Origin: Butyrivibrio sp. VCB2006
GTDB lineage: Bacteria; Bacillota; Clostridia; Lachnospirales; Lachnospiraceae
Direction: 5' to 3'
Length of the DNA: 64,000 nt
NCBI RefSeq assembly: GCF_000420945.1
Contig: NZ_ATVX01000007.1
Span: 62,001 to 126,000 of the forward strand
Position numbers and translations under genes: made by a program. The notes beneath the pieces are model-generated. The model was not told where the DNA came from and ran no database searches. It saw nothing but the letters and a program-made list of their open reading frames with translations. Of this stretch, positions 9,274-17,727 are shown one piece after another (position 1 is the first letter of the stretch; every line of letters begins with the position of its first letter).

Positions 9274-10704
9274 GTGTACAATAGGGGCAAATCTTTAGTT
9301 GCCATCATGGCAGCTTCAGTGATGCTGGCGACGGTGGCCTGTGGCGCAGTCACAGAAAGTCCGGCGGCGGGATCATCGGAGACTGGTACCGAAGCGGCAA
9401 CATCAGATAATTCACTTATCAGTACTTCCACAGACGAATCGAATATAGAAGCTTCTAGTTCTAATGAGGGCAGCTCAGAAGATGCTGAGGCAGGAGATGA
9501 GGAAGAGATTCCGGCACTTAGAGACTGTGTAGAGCAAAAAATGGGATGCAGAGTCGGATGTGCAATTACAGGCAAAGAGCCCTGGGACATTCCACTATGG
9601 AATCTGGTAACAACTCATTTCAATGCAGTAACCCTGGGAAACGAGCTTAAACCTGATTCATTGTTTGGCTATAGCAACGGAAAATGTCCTGGAACTCAGG
9701 AGGCTGAACTAAACGGCGAGACCATTACAGTTCCGGTTTTGAACTTTTCTAATCCCGAGAAGATACTTAACAAACTTGTTAAGTGGAACGAAGTCAATCC
9801 GGACAGACAGATCAAGGTAAGAGGCCATGTTCTTGTATGGCATTCACAGACACCGGAGTGGTTCTTCCATCAGGACTACGACAAGACTAAGCCTTATGTA
9901 TCTGCAGAGGAAATGGACAAGCGACAGGAGTGGTACATAAGAGAAGTACTTACTCATTTCACCGGAGAGGACAGTCCTTACAAAGATCTTTTCTATGGAT
10001 GGGATGTAGTTAACGAAGCAGTTTCAGATGCGACAGGAACCTATAGAACAGATACAGAGAATCCAAACGAAGATCTTTCAAACGATACACATGGTAATAA
10101 CTCCAGCTGGTGGCACGTTTACCAGAGCGAAGAGTTCATTATAAACGCATTCAAATATGCAAACAAATACGCACCCGCAGAACTTGAACTTTACTACAAC
10201 GACTACAACGAGTGCGTAGCCAAAAAGAGAGAAGGAATTGTAGCTCTCTTACAGAAAATCAAGTCACAGGAAGGCGAGCCCGGAGTTGGAACAAGAATTT
10301 CAGCCATGGGCATGCAGGGTCACTACAGTGCTGATTCACCATCTTATACAGATGTGGAAGCTTCGGCCAAGGCCTACGGCGAAGTGGTTGGGGCCGTTCA
10401 GATAACTGAGTGGGATCTTAGTTCTTCCGATGACTACGATGGAAGCGCAGAGTCCAAGGAAAAAGAGTACGAGAAGATGCGCAAACAGTACAATCTTCAG
10501 TACTACGCACTTCAATCAGCTCAGGCTTCCGGAGTACAAGTAACAGGTATTACATTCTGGGGAACAATTGACAAGTATTCGTGGCTTCAGCACAGATCTA
10601 CGGTAGGTGGTGGCAGCAACAAGGAAAAGGCACAGTGCCCACTGTTGTTTGATGATTTGTACAAGCCCAAGCCCGCATTTTGGGTTTTTGCAGAAACTAA
10701 CTAA
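9274..10704 (+). CDS. GH10 endo-beta-1,4-xylanase, lipoprotein
   Basis: This 476-residue secreted enzyme should cut internal xylan bonds at the cell surface. A signal peptide ends in a lipobox (TVAC, Cys23), followed by an acidic Ser/Glu-rich linker to about residue 78. The GH10 barrel carries VRGHVLVWHSQTP (about 182-194), the acid/base Glu248 in WDVVNEA and the nucleophile Glu379 in VQITEWD, with a TFWGTIDKYSWL substrate segment near the C-terminus. The start is GTG 9274 after GGGAGG; no better start is available before the signal peptide. The binding-protein gene follows after 13 bp, so this xylanase appears to head the transporter operon. Regulation by the nearby AraC-type protein is likely. 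Confidence 0.93.
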   Translation: MYNRGKSLVAIMAASVMLATVACGAVTESPAAGSSETGTEAATSDNSLISTSTDESNIEASSSNEGSSEDAEAGDEEEIPALRDCVEQKMGCRVGCAITGKEPWDIPLWNLVTTHFNAVTLGNELKPDSLFGYSNGKCPGTQEAELNGETITVPVLNFSNPEKILNKLVKWNEVNPDRQIKVRGHVLVWHSQTPEWFFHQDYDKTKPYVSAEEMDKRQEWYIREVLTHFTGEDSPYKDLFYGWDVVNEAVSDATGTYRTDTENPNEDLSNDTHGNNSSWWHVYQSEEFIINAFKYANKYAPAELELYYNDYNECVAKKREGIVALLQKIKSQEGEPGVGTRISAMGMQGHYSADSPSYTDVEASAKAYGEVVGAVQITEWDLSSSDDYDGSAESKEKEYEKMRKQYNLQYYALQSAQASGVQVTGITFWGTIDKYSWLQHRSTVGGGSNKEKAQCPLLFDDLYKPKPAFWVFAETN

Positions 10705-10717
10705 AGGACTTAAGAAT

Positions 10718-13675
10718 ATGAATAAGACTTTACAAAAACTATTGATAGTACTTGGTATTTTAGCAGCAATCATTTGCCTGTGTCTTGTATTAACAAGACG
10801 AGAGAAGGCAGACTTCCATGCTAAGTATGAGGGGGTTGACCTCACTCAGGAAGTTGAGGGTATGGAAAGAGTCGGAGCATACACAGGATATGTAAACCAG
10901 CATTTGAATGATGCACATCCTGCAAACGATGTTCAGGTGGACATCTTCAATTATGAGTCTGAAGGAACAGTCAGAGTAGAAAAGGGTGCTACAGATGATA
11001 AGAAGGATGCTCTTTTCACTGACACAGGTTCAACAGTAACCTGGAACGTAAATGTTCCACAGGCCGGAATGTACAGACTCTACATCGACTACAAGATAAC
11101 AGAGTCAAGAGGCGTTCCTGCAGAGAGAACAGTAATGATCAACGACGAGCTCCCATTTGAGGATGCCAGAAACATTGCTTTCACAAGAATGTGGATGGAC
11201 GGCGGAGAAGTTAAGATCGATAATCAGGGCAACCAGATCAGACCTCGTCAGGTAGAATACTTCGGATGGCAGAGTGCTTACTTCAAAGATGATATGGGAT
11301 TTGTAGCTGAGCCATATGTCTTCTACTTTGAAAAGGGTGAGAACAAACTTAGCTTCATTGCAGATAACGAGCCAATGCTTCTATCTAATGTAGAGCTTAA
11401 GGCAATAACAGATAAACCCACTTATGAGGAATACTTGGCAGCGCAGCCACAGAATGCCGGCTCAGAAACAGCCAAGACTTTCAATTTGGTGGTACAGGGC
11501 GAGGATTCCAGCCTTCGATCAGAGTCCTCCCTTTATGCTAAATACGATCGTTCCTCGCCAACTACAGTTCCTAACAGCGTAACAACCACAGTCCTCAACT
11601 ACGTAGGTGGTGAGGCTTGGAGAAGCTCAGGACAGTGGATTGAGTGGAACTTCGAAGTGCCTGAGGATGGTTACTACAACATCATGGTAAAGGCACGTCA
11701 GAACTATTCAAGAGGATCTGTTTCAAACAGAACAGTTCTTATTGACGGAGAGGTTCCTTTTGAAGAGCTTTCAGAAATTTCTTTTGATTACAAGAATGAC
11801 TGGGAATGTAAGGACCTAGCATCAGAGGATGGAACACCATTTAACTTCTACCTCACAAAGGGACAGCACACAATCAGACTTGAGGCAACTCTCGGTGGCA
11901 TGGGTGCAATCCTTGAGGAAATGGAAGATTCCACTTACAGACTTAACCAGATTTACAGAAGAATCCTTGTTTACACAGGTGCTTCACCAGACGTATACAG
12001 AGATTACCATATTGATACAACCTATCCTGAAATCATGGAAGCTATGGAACTTGAGTCCAAGAGACTTTACAAGATAGTTGATGACATGGTTGATTACTCA
12101 GGACAGATGGCAGATAACATTGCCACAGCACAGACAATTGCTCAGCAGCTTGAAAGATTCTGTGCTAAGCCTCAGAAGATTACAACAGAGTTTACAACCT
12201 TCAAGGATAACATCACTTCACTTGGTACAGCTTCACTTAATCTTAGTGAGACCAAGCTGGATGTAGATTACCTGGTAGTTTCAGGAACAGAGGTTACTCC
12301 TAAAAAGGAAAAGGCAAACTTCTTTACAAAGGCAGGACACGAGATCAAGTCCTTCGTTGCTTCCTTCTTTGTAGATTACAACTCAGTTGGTGATGTATAT
12401 GATGAGAATTCAACAGACAAGGTAGTTAAGGTTTGGGTACTTACAGGTCGTGACCAGGGTACAATCCTTAAGACCATGGTAGATGATGACTTTACCACAT
12501 CAACAGGAGTTAAGGTCAACGTAGAAATCGTTGATCCCGGTGCACTTCTTAATGCCGTTCTTGCAGGACGCGGACCAAACGTAGTTCTTTCAGTTGGTGC
12601 CGATCAGCCTGTAAACTACGCACTCCGTGGTGCAGCAGAAGACATTACACAGTTCGAGGGCTGGGAAGAAGTAATGAGCCACTATTCAAAGAGCTCTTAT
12701 GAGCAGTATGGATTAGACGGACACATCTACGGTATTCCTGAGACACAGACCTTCAACGTAATGTTCTACAGAAAAGACGTACTTGAAGAAATGGAACTTG
12801 AGGTTCCAAACACTTGGAAAGAATTGATTGAGCTTCTTCCTACAATCCAGGGTAACAACCTTTCAGTAGGTATTCCTACAGCAGCTGGAAGCAGCGGAGC
12901 TGCAGCAGCTTCAACATCAATCATGTCCAACACTCCTGACCTTTCAATGTACTTTGCACTCCTTTATCAGTATGGCGGAGACATGTACAACGAGGAAGGC
13001 ACCAAGACCACAGTTAATACTGAGGCTGGTGTAGCAGCATTTGATGATTATGTAAGATACTTTAATGATTATGGTATTCCTACAGTTTACGATTTTGTAA
13101 GCAGATTCCGTTCAGGAGAAATGCCAATTGGAATTGCTCCATATTCTACTTACAACACATTGATGGTTTCCGCACCTGAGATCAGAGGACTTTGGGACTT
13201 CACTCTTATCCCTGGTACCTACAGAACAGATGCAAATGGCAAGCAGTATCTTGATAGATCAGACTTTATCACAGGTAGTGCAACAATGATGATCAAGACA
13301 GATGATGAAGAACTTAGACTTGCTTCTTGGGAATTCATGAAGTGGTGGGCTAAGGCTGATACACAGGTTAGATTTGGTCGTGAGATCGAAGCTCTCCTTG
13401 GTTCATCCGCAAGATATGCAACAGCCAACAGAGATGCGTTCAAGAATCTTTCCTGGAGTACAGAAGACATCAAAGTTCTTGATGAGCAGTGGGATAACAC
13501 AGTTGGAATCAGAGAGGTTCCAGGTGGTTACTTCACAGGTAGACATATCTCCAATGCGATCAGAAAAGTTATTAACGAAAAGGTTGATTCTCGAGAGACA
13601 ATTATCGACTACTCAATCCTGATCGACGAAGAGATCAAGAAGAAACGTATCGAATTTGGTATGCCGGTTGACTAA
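10718..13675 (+). CDS. large membrane-anchored sugar-binding protein with two carbohydrate-binding-like domains
   Basis: The 985-residue protein starts with a single hydrophobic anchor (about 5-24) rather than a lipobox. Two similar beta-sandwich domains follow (about 55-225 and 245-430). Both contain a segment of the kind RTVxI(D/N)(G/D)E(L/V)PFE and look like galactose-binding/CBM modules. A helical linker leads to a family 1 extracellular sugar-binding domain (about 585-985), with features such as GIPETQTFNVMFYRKDVL and PNTWKEL. Ordinary binding proteins are about 400-450 residues, so this one is more than twice the usual size. It probably captures oligosaccharides near the surface and delivers them to the two permeases directly downstream. 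ATG 10718 is preceded by AAAGGA; the longer frame overlapping the xylanase gene is rejected. Confidence 0.88.
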   Translation: MNKTLQKLLIVLGILAAIICLCLVLTRREKADFHAKYEGVDLTQEVEGMERVGAYTGYVNQHLNDAHPANDVQVDIFNYESEGTVRVEKGATDDKKDALFTDTGSTVTWNVNVPQAGMYRLYIDYKITESRGVPAERTVMINDELPFEDARNIAFTRMWMDGGEVKIDNQGNQIRPRQVEYFGWQSAYFKDDMGFVAEPYVFYFEKGENKLSFIADNEPMLLSNVELKAITDKPTYEEYLAAQPQNAGSETAKTFNLVVQGEDSSLRSESSLYAKYDRSSPTTVPNSVTTTVLNYVGGEAWRSSGQWIEWNFEVPEDGYYNIMVKARQNYSRGSVSNRTVLIDGEVPFEELSEISFDYKNDWECKDLASEDGTPFNFYLTKGQHTIRLEATLGGMGAILEEMEDSTYRLNQIYRRILVYTGASPDVYRDYHIDTTYPEIMEAMELESKRLYKIVDDMVDYSGQMADNIATAQTIAQQLERFCAKPQKITTEFTTFKDNITSLGTASLNLSETKLDVDYLVVSGTEVTPKKEKANFFTKAGHEIKSFVASFFVDYNSVGDVYDENSTDKVVKVWVLTGRDQGTILKTMVDDDFTTSTGVKVNVEIVDPGALLNAVLAGRGPNVVLSVGADQPVNYALRGAAEDITQFEGWEEVMSHYSKSSYEQYGLDGHIYGIPETQTFNVMFYRKDVLEEMELEVPNTWKELIELLPTIQGNNLSVGIPTAAGSSGAAAASTSIMSNTPDLSMYFALLYQYGGDMYNEEGTKTTVNTEAGVAAFDDYVRYFNDYGIPTVYDFVSRFRSGEMPIGIAPYSTYNTLMVSAPEIRGLWDFTLIPGTYRTDANGKQYLDRSDFITGSATMMIKTDDEELRLASWEFMKWWAKADTQVRFGREIEALLGSSARYATANRDAFKNLSWSTEDIKVLDEQWDNTVGIREVPGGYFTGRHISNAIRKVINEKVDSRETIIDYSILIDEEIKKKRIEFGMPVD

Positions 13676-13702
13676 ACAACAAGTTTATTGGGAGACAAGG
13701 TG

Positions 13703-14641
13703 ATGAAGGAATATCTTCAGAAGTATTTTACACTTCGCAAACATAATATGACTGTAGCCTGGAAGAAGGCCAAGAACCGAAAGATGTGTTACCTCTTCCT
13801 GGCACCTTATGCAATACTCTTTACGATGTTTTATGTGTTCCCTGTAGTAGCTTCAATCTACTACAGCTTCACATATTACAACATACTTGAGCCTCCTCGG
13901 TTCATAGGATTGCAGAATTATATCTCACTGGTTCTTCAGGATGATATCTTTCTGATAGGCGTTAAGAACACGTTGATGATAGCTCTGATCACAGGCCCCC
14001 TTGGATATATCTTATCCTTCCTTTTTGCCTGGCTCATAAATGAGCTACCCGTATGGATCAGAAGTATCGCGGTCATCGTGTTCTACGCCCCTTCCATAGC
14101 AGGTAACTGTTATGTAATCTTCTCAGTATTCTTCAGAGGAGATGCATACGGATATGTAAATGCCTTCCTTATGAATCTGGGAATAATTGATACAGCAAGG
14201 CTGTGGCTCATCGATCCAAGATACATGCTTCCTATATGTATGATCGTTATTCTCTGGATGAGTTTGGGAACCGGATTCCTTTCATTCGTAGCCGGACTTC
14301 AGGGTATCGACAGATCAATGTTCGAAGCCGGATACATGGATGGTATCAAGAACAGATGGCAGGAACTGTGGTTCATTACCCTTCCTAGCATGAAGCCAAT
14401 GCTTATGTTCGGTGCGGTTATGACAATCACTTCTTCTTTTGGAGTTGCAGATGTAACAATGGCTCTTTGCGGATATCCTAGTACGGATTACGCAGCACGT
14501 ACCATCGTAACACACCTGTTTGACTATGGTTATTCAAGATTTGAAATGGGTTATGCCTGTGCAATAGCTACAATCCTGTTCCTGATGATGATACTTTGTA
14601 ACAAGGCAATCCAGAGTCTGTTAAGGAGAGTTGGTACTTGA
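13703..14641 (+). CDS. sugar ABC transporter permease (MalF/UgpA type)
   Basis: This 312-residue inner-membrane protein has six predicted membrane segments beginning at about residue 30 (YLFLAPYAILFTMFYVFPVV). It contains the EAA cytoplasmic loop, EAGYMDGIKNRWQELWFITLP, shortened in this protein class to an EA...G...LP pattern that contacts the ATPase. It forms the first half of a CUT1-type oligosaccharide importer with the gene that starts two bases after its stop. No ATPase is encoded nearby, so an MsmX-like shared ATPase is expected (inference from the family). Start ATG 13703 was chosen for the GGGAGA upstream; a TTG 15 bases earlier is in frame. Confidence 0.9.
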   Translation: MKEYLQKYFTLRKHNMTVAWKKAKNRKMCYLFLAPYAILFTMFYVFPVVASIYYSFTYYNILEPPRFIGLQNYISLVLQDDIFLIGVKNTLMIALITGPLGYILSFLFAWLINELPVWIRSIAVIVFYAPSIAGNCYVIFSVFFRGDAYGYVNAFLMNLGIIDTARLWLIDPRYMLPICMIVILWMSLGTGFLSFVAGLQGIDRSMFEAGYMDGIKNRWQELWFITLPSMKPMLMFGAVMTITSSFGVADVTMALCGYPSTDYAARTIVTHLFDYGYSRFEMGYACAIATILFLMMILCNKAIQSLLRRVGT

Positions 14642-14642
14642 T

Positions 14643-15506
14643 ATGAGCGCAAAAATAATTAAAAAAAGAAAGCCAAATAGATCAATTGCTGGCGATATAG
14701 CACTTTACTTTTTCCTGTTATTGGTTGCCTTTGTAATGGCGTTCCCAATCATCTATGCAGTAAGTAGTGCGTTAAAGCCTTTGGACGAGCTCTTTAAATT
14801 CCCGCCCAAGATTTTCGCTCAGCATCCTACACTTGATAACTTCTCAGACTTGTTCGTAACAATGGGTAAGTCATGGGTTACATTCACAAGATACCTGTTC
14901 AACACAGTGTTCATTACTTTTGTTGGTACAGCAGGACATCTTATCATAGCTTCCATGGGTGCTTTCGTACTTGCTAAGTACGAATTCCCAGGTAACCAGA
15001 CGTTCTTCAAGATCGTTACAGTAGCTATGATGTTCACAGGTTGGGTAACGGCAATTCCTAACTACCTCATCCTTAATAAATTAGGATGGATTGATACATA
15101 CTGGGCAATCATTATACCGGCATTTGCTTCTCCAATGGGTCTTTTCCTTATGAAGCAGTTCATGGAAGGTCTTCCAACAGCTCTTATCGAAGCTGCCAAG
15201 ATCGATGGTGCTAATGAATGGACAGTATTCTCCAGAATAGTAATGCCAAACGTTAAGCCTGCATGGATGACACTTATCATCTTCTCAGTACAGGGACTTT
15301 GGAACAACAAGGCATCAACATACATCTATTCTGAGGAAAAGAAAACTCTTGTATTTGCTCTTCAGCAGATTCAGAGTGGTGGTATCGCAAGAACAGGTCA
15401 GGGAGCTGCGGTTCTTGTAGTAGTAATGATAGTTCCTATTTTGATTTTCGTATTCTCTGAGAGCCAGATCCTCGAGACAATGGCTAGCTCAGGACTTAAG
15501 GACTAA
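14643..15506 (+). CDS. sugar ABC transporter permease (MalG type)
   Basis: The 287-residue permease has six membrane segments and the EAA loop LIEAAKIDGANEWTVFSRI. It is the second transmembrane subunit of the CUT1-type importer, pairing with the permease immediately upstream. ATG 14643 lies just after the upstream TGA (14639-14641), a near-overlap that suggests coupled translation; AAGGAGAG lies 12 bases before it. The expected substrate is a xylan-derived oligosaccharide, by context only. Confidence 0.9.
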   Translation: MSAKIIKKRKPNRSIAGDIALYFFLLLVAFVMAFPIIYAVSSALKPLDELFKFPPKIFAQHPTLDNFSDLFVTMGKSWVTFTRYLFNTVFITFVGTAGHLIIASMGAFVLAKYEFPGNQTFFKIVTVAMMFTGWVTAIPNYLILNKLGWIDTYWAIIIPAFASPMGLFLMKQFMEGLPTALIEAAKIDGANEWTVFSRIVMPNVKPAWMTLIIFSVQGLWNNKASTYIYSEEKKTLVFALQQIQSGGIARTGQGAAVLVVVMIVPILIFVFSESQILETMASSGLKD

Positions 15507-15519
15507 TTTGAAAGGTTGA

Positions 15520-17043
15520 ATGCATATGCGTAAAAAGAATTTCTTTTTAAGAACTGGAATGGCAATACTTGCGATAGCATCCGCATTTCTTCAGCCACTT
15601 CAGGTTAAGGCCAACACAAACGAGGGTAGTTACACATACAACTATGACTACTGGGGCGATTACATGGACAGTGCAGACTTTTACAACTCCTGCAAAGTGT
15701 TCACATCTACAGAACTTGGCCTTGATACCAAGCTCAAGAATCCTCAGGGATTATTTGCAAATGGCAATACACTTTATTTGTGTGACAGTGGAAACAACAG
15801 AATAATTGAGCTTAACAGGATTTCACCTGAGCAGATGGAAGTAGTAAGAATAATTGATTCCATTAAGGGGGCAAATCCTTCTACTCTCAATAACCCGACA
15901 GATGTTTCTATATCAGAAGATGGAAATATATTCATTGCTGATAATGGGAATGCAAGAATTATTAAGGCTGACAAAGATCTAAATTACATAATGGACTTTG
16001 TTAAACCAACAGATAACACACTTGATCCTAAGCTGGTATTCCAACCAACCAAGCTGGCAGTTGATACAGCAGAACGTGTTTACTGTATAGCGACAGGTAT
16101 CAACAAAGGTCTTATCAAATATGAGAATGATGGTACTTTCTCAGGATTTGTTGGAGCCACACCGGTATCTTTTGACTGGACAGATTATATATGGAAGAAA
16201 CTCGCTTCTCAGGAACAGAGAGCCAAGATGGAATCCTTCGTTCCTACAGAGTATGAGAACATCTTCATGGACTATGAAGGCTTCATATATGCAACAAAAG
16301 CTCGTACAGAAGATCAGGCACATAACGATGAAAATGCTGTTAGAAAATTAAACCTTCTTGGTAGCGACATCCTTGTTTCTAACGGTGACTGGTCAGTAGG
16401 CGGAGATCTTTATCTGGGATCCGGCGGTGGTTATGAGGGTCCATCAATACTCACAGACGTAACTGTAATGGACAATGACATTTATGTCTGCCTTGACAGA
16501 AACAGAGGACGACTCTTTGGTTACGATGATCAGGGACGTATGGTATTCGCTTTCGGTGGTAACGGTAACATGGACGGTTACTTCAGAAGACCTTCAGCTA
16601 TCGATCATGTAGGCCACGAGCTCTACGTAGTAGACAGTCTTGACTGCTCAATCACAGCATTTGTTCCTACACAGTTCGGAGAGCTTGTATATAAAGCCAT
16701 CGAAGACTTCGATAAAGGTAAGTACGAAGAGTCCGGAGAAGCATGGCAGGAAGTTATGAACCAGAATGGTAACTATGATCTTGCTTACATCGGAATCGGA
16801 AGATCGCTTCTTCGTCAGGAACAGTATGAAGAAGCTATGAAGTACTTTGAACTTAAGTATGATGCGGAAAACTATTCCAAAGCATATAAGCAGTACAGAA
16901 AAATCTGGGTAGAAGAGCACATCTTCTGGATAGTACTGGTAATACTGTTATTGTTCCTTGTTCCTCTATCAATTGGCAAGGTCAAGGCAATCAGACATGA
17001 GATAGATACAGCAGATATATTTGTTCTAGAGAAAAAAGGGTGA
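15520..17043 (+). CDS. secreted NHL-repeat propeller with TPR and C-terminal membrane anchor
   Basis: The 507-residue protein has a signal peptide (about 1-31, ending VKA). A beta-propeller with NHL repeats follows (for example NPQGLFANGNTLYLCDSGNN and NPTDVSISEDGNIFIADNGN). A TPR-like helical segment (about 388-455, with YEESGEAWQEV and YEEAMKYFEL) and one membrane helix (about 468-486) close the protein, leaving a short cytoplasmic tail. The bulk should face outside. Its function is not known; in this place, between the permease pairs, it may be a scaffold or docking subunit of the uptake machinery (inference). ATG 15520 and 15526 are both possible; AAAGG is at 15511. The next gene starts at its stop codon. 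Confidence 0.8.
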   Translation: MHMRKKNFFLRTGMAILAIASAFLQPLQVKANTNEGSYTYNYDYWGDYMDSADFYNSCKVFTSTELGLDTKLKNPQGLFANGNTLYLCDSGNNRIIELNRISPEQMEVVRIIDSIKGANPSTLNNPTDVSISEDGNIFIADNGNARIIKADKDLNYIMDFVKPTDNTLDPKLVFQPTKLAVDTAERVYCIATGINKGLIKYENDGTFSGFVGATPVSFDWTDYIWKKLASQEQRAKMESFVPTEYENIFMDYEGFIYATKARTEDQAHNDENAVRKLNLLGSDILVSNGDWSVGGDLYLGSGGGYEGPSILTDVTVMDNDIYVCLDRNRGRLFGYDDQGRMVFAFGGNGNMDGYFRRPSAIDHVGHELYVVDSLDCSITAFVPTQFGELVYKAIEDFDKGKYEESGEAWQEVMNQNGNYDLAYIGIGRSLLRQEQYEEAMKYFELKYDAENYSKAYKQYRKIWVEEHIFWIVLVILLLFLVPLSIGKVKAIRHEIDTADIFVLEKKG

Positions 17044-17048
17044 GAAAT

Positions 17049-17708
17049 ATGATAGCAAATACAAAACAATTAGATAATCCTAAAGATAAATATTTTGACT
17101 CCCTGAAATTTGCGTTCTATTGCATTACGCATCCACTAGACGGTTTCTGGGATCTGACTCACGAAAAGAGAGGAACTTATGCAGCTGCCAACACGATTCT
17201 TTTCCTTACACTTTTAATCCGTGTTCTCAAGCTGAGATTTACAAGTTTCCTTTTTATACAGGTTTACTGGGAAGACTTGAATATTTTCCTCTACCTTGCA
17301 AGTATCCTCTTCCCATTGGCTCTTTGGGTTGTAGGTAACTGGGGACTTACCACACTGTTTGATGGTAAAGGTAGGCTAGGACAGGTTTACATGGCTACAT
17401 GCTATGCACTTACTCCTTATCCGCTCATCCAGTTCCCACTTATGATTTTCAGTAACTTTGTAACAGTAGACGAAGCCGAATTTTACAGCGTAGTAAGTGC
17501 TTTATCACTTGTCTGGGCAGCTCTTTTGGTAATAGCAGCCATGGGACAGATACATGAGTACTCAGCCGGCAAGAACCTTTTGTTTACTGTAGCTACACTG
17601 TTTGCAATGCTAGTCATGATCTTTATTCTGATGATCTTCTTTAGCATGATTTCACAGGGAGTTGCGTATTTCATTTCCCTGGCAAAAGAATTGATGTTCC
17701 GAATGTAG
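17049..17708 (+). CDS. Yip1-family membrane protein
   Basis: This 219-residue polytopic protein has about five hydrophobic segments and the Yip1-domain look: a short cytoplasmic N-terminus with DPxDGFWDL-type entry (THPLDGFWDLTHEKRG) and then membrane helices including LASILFPLALWVVGNWGL. Bacterial Yip1 proteins have no settled role. It is locked between the NHL protein (start overlaps or abuts its stop at 17041-17043) and the DUF5696 gene, so the products probably work together. ATG 17049 is preceded by AAAGGGTGAG; a GTG at 17040 is also in frame. Confidence 0.75.
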   Translation: MIANTKQLDNPKDKYFDSLKFAFYCITHPLDGFWDLTHEKRGTYAAANTILFLTLLIRVLKLRFTSFLFIQVYWEDLNIFLYLASILFPLALWVVGNWGLTTLFDGKGRLGQVYMATCYALTPYPLIQFPLMIFSNFVTVDEAEFYSVVSALSLVWAALLVIAAMGQIHEYSAGKNLLFTVATLFAMLVMIFILMIFFSMISQGVAYFISLAKELMFRM

Positions 17709-17727
17709 GAATGAAGGGGTGACCAAG

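Noticed and set aside
10607..10717. N-terminal extension of the large binding protein overlapping the xylanase gene
   Set aside because: It is the xylanase sequence read in another frame; ATG 10718 has an RBS and begins the membrane anchor.
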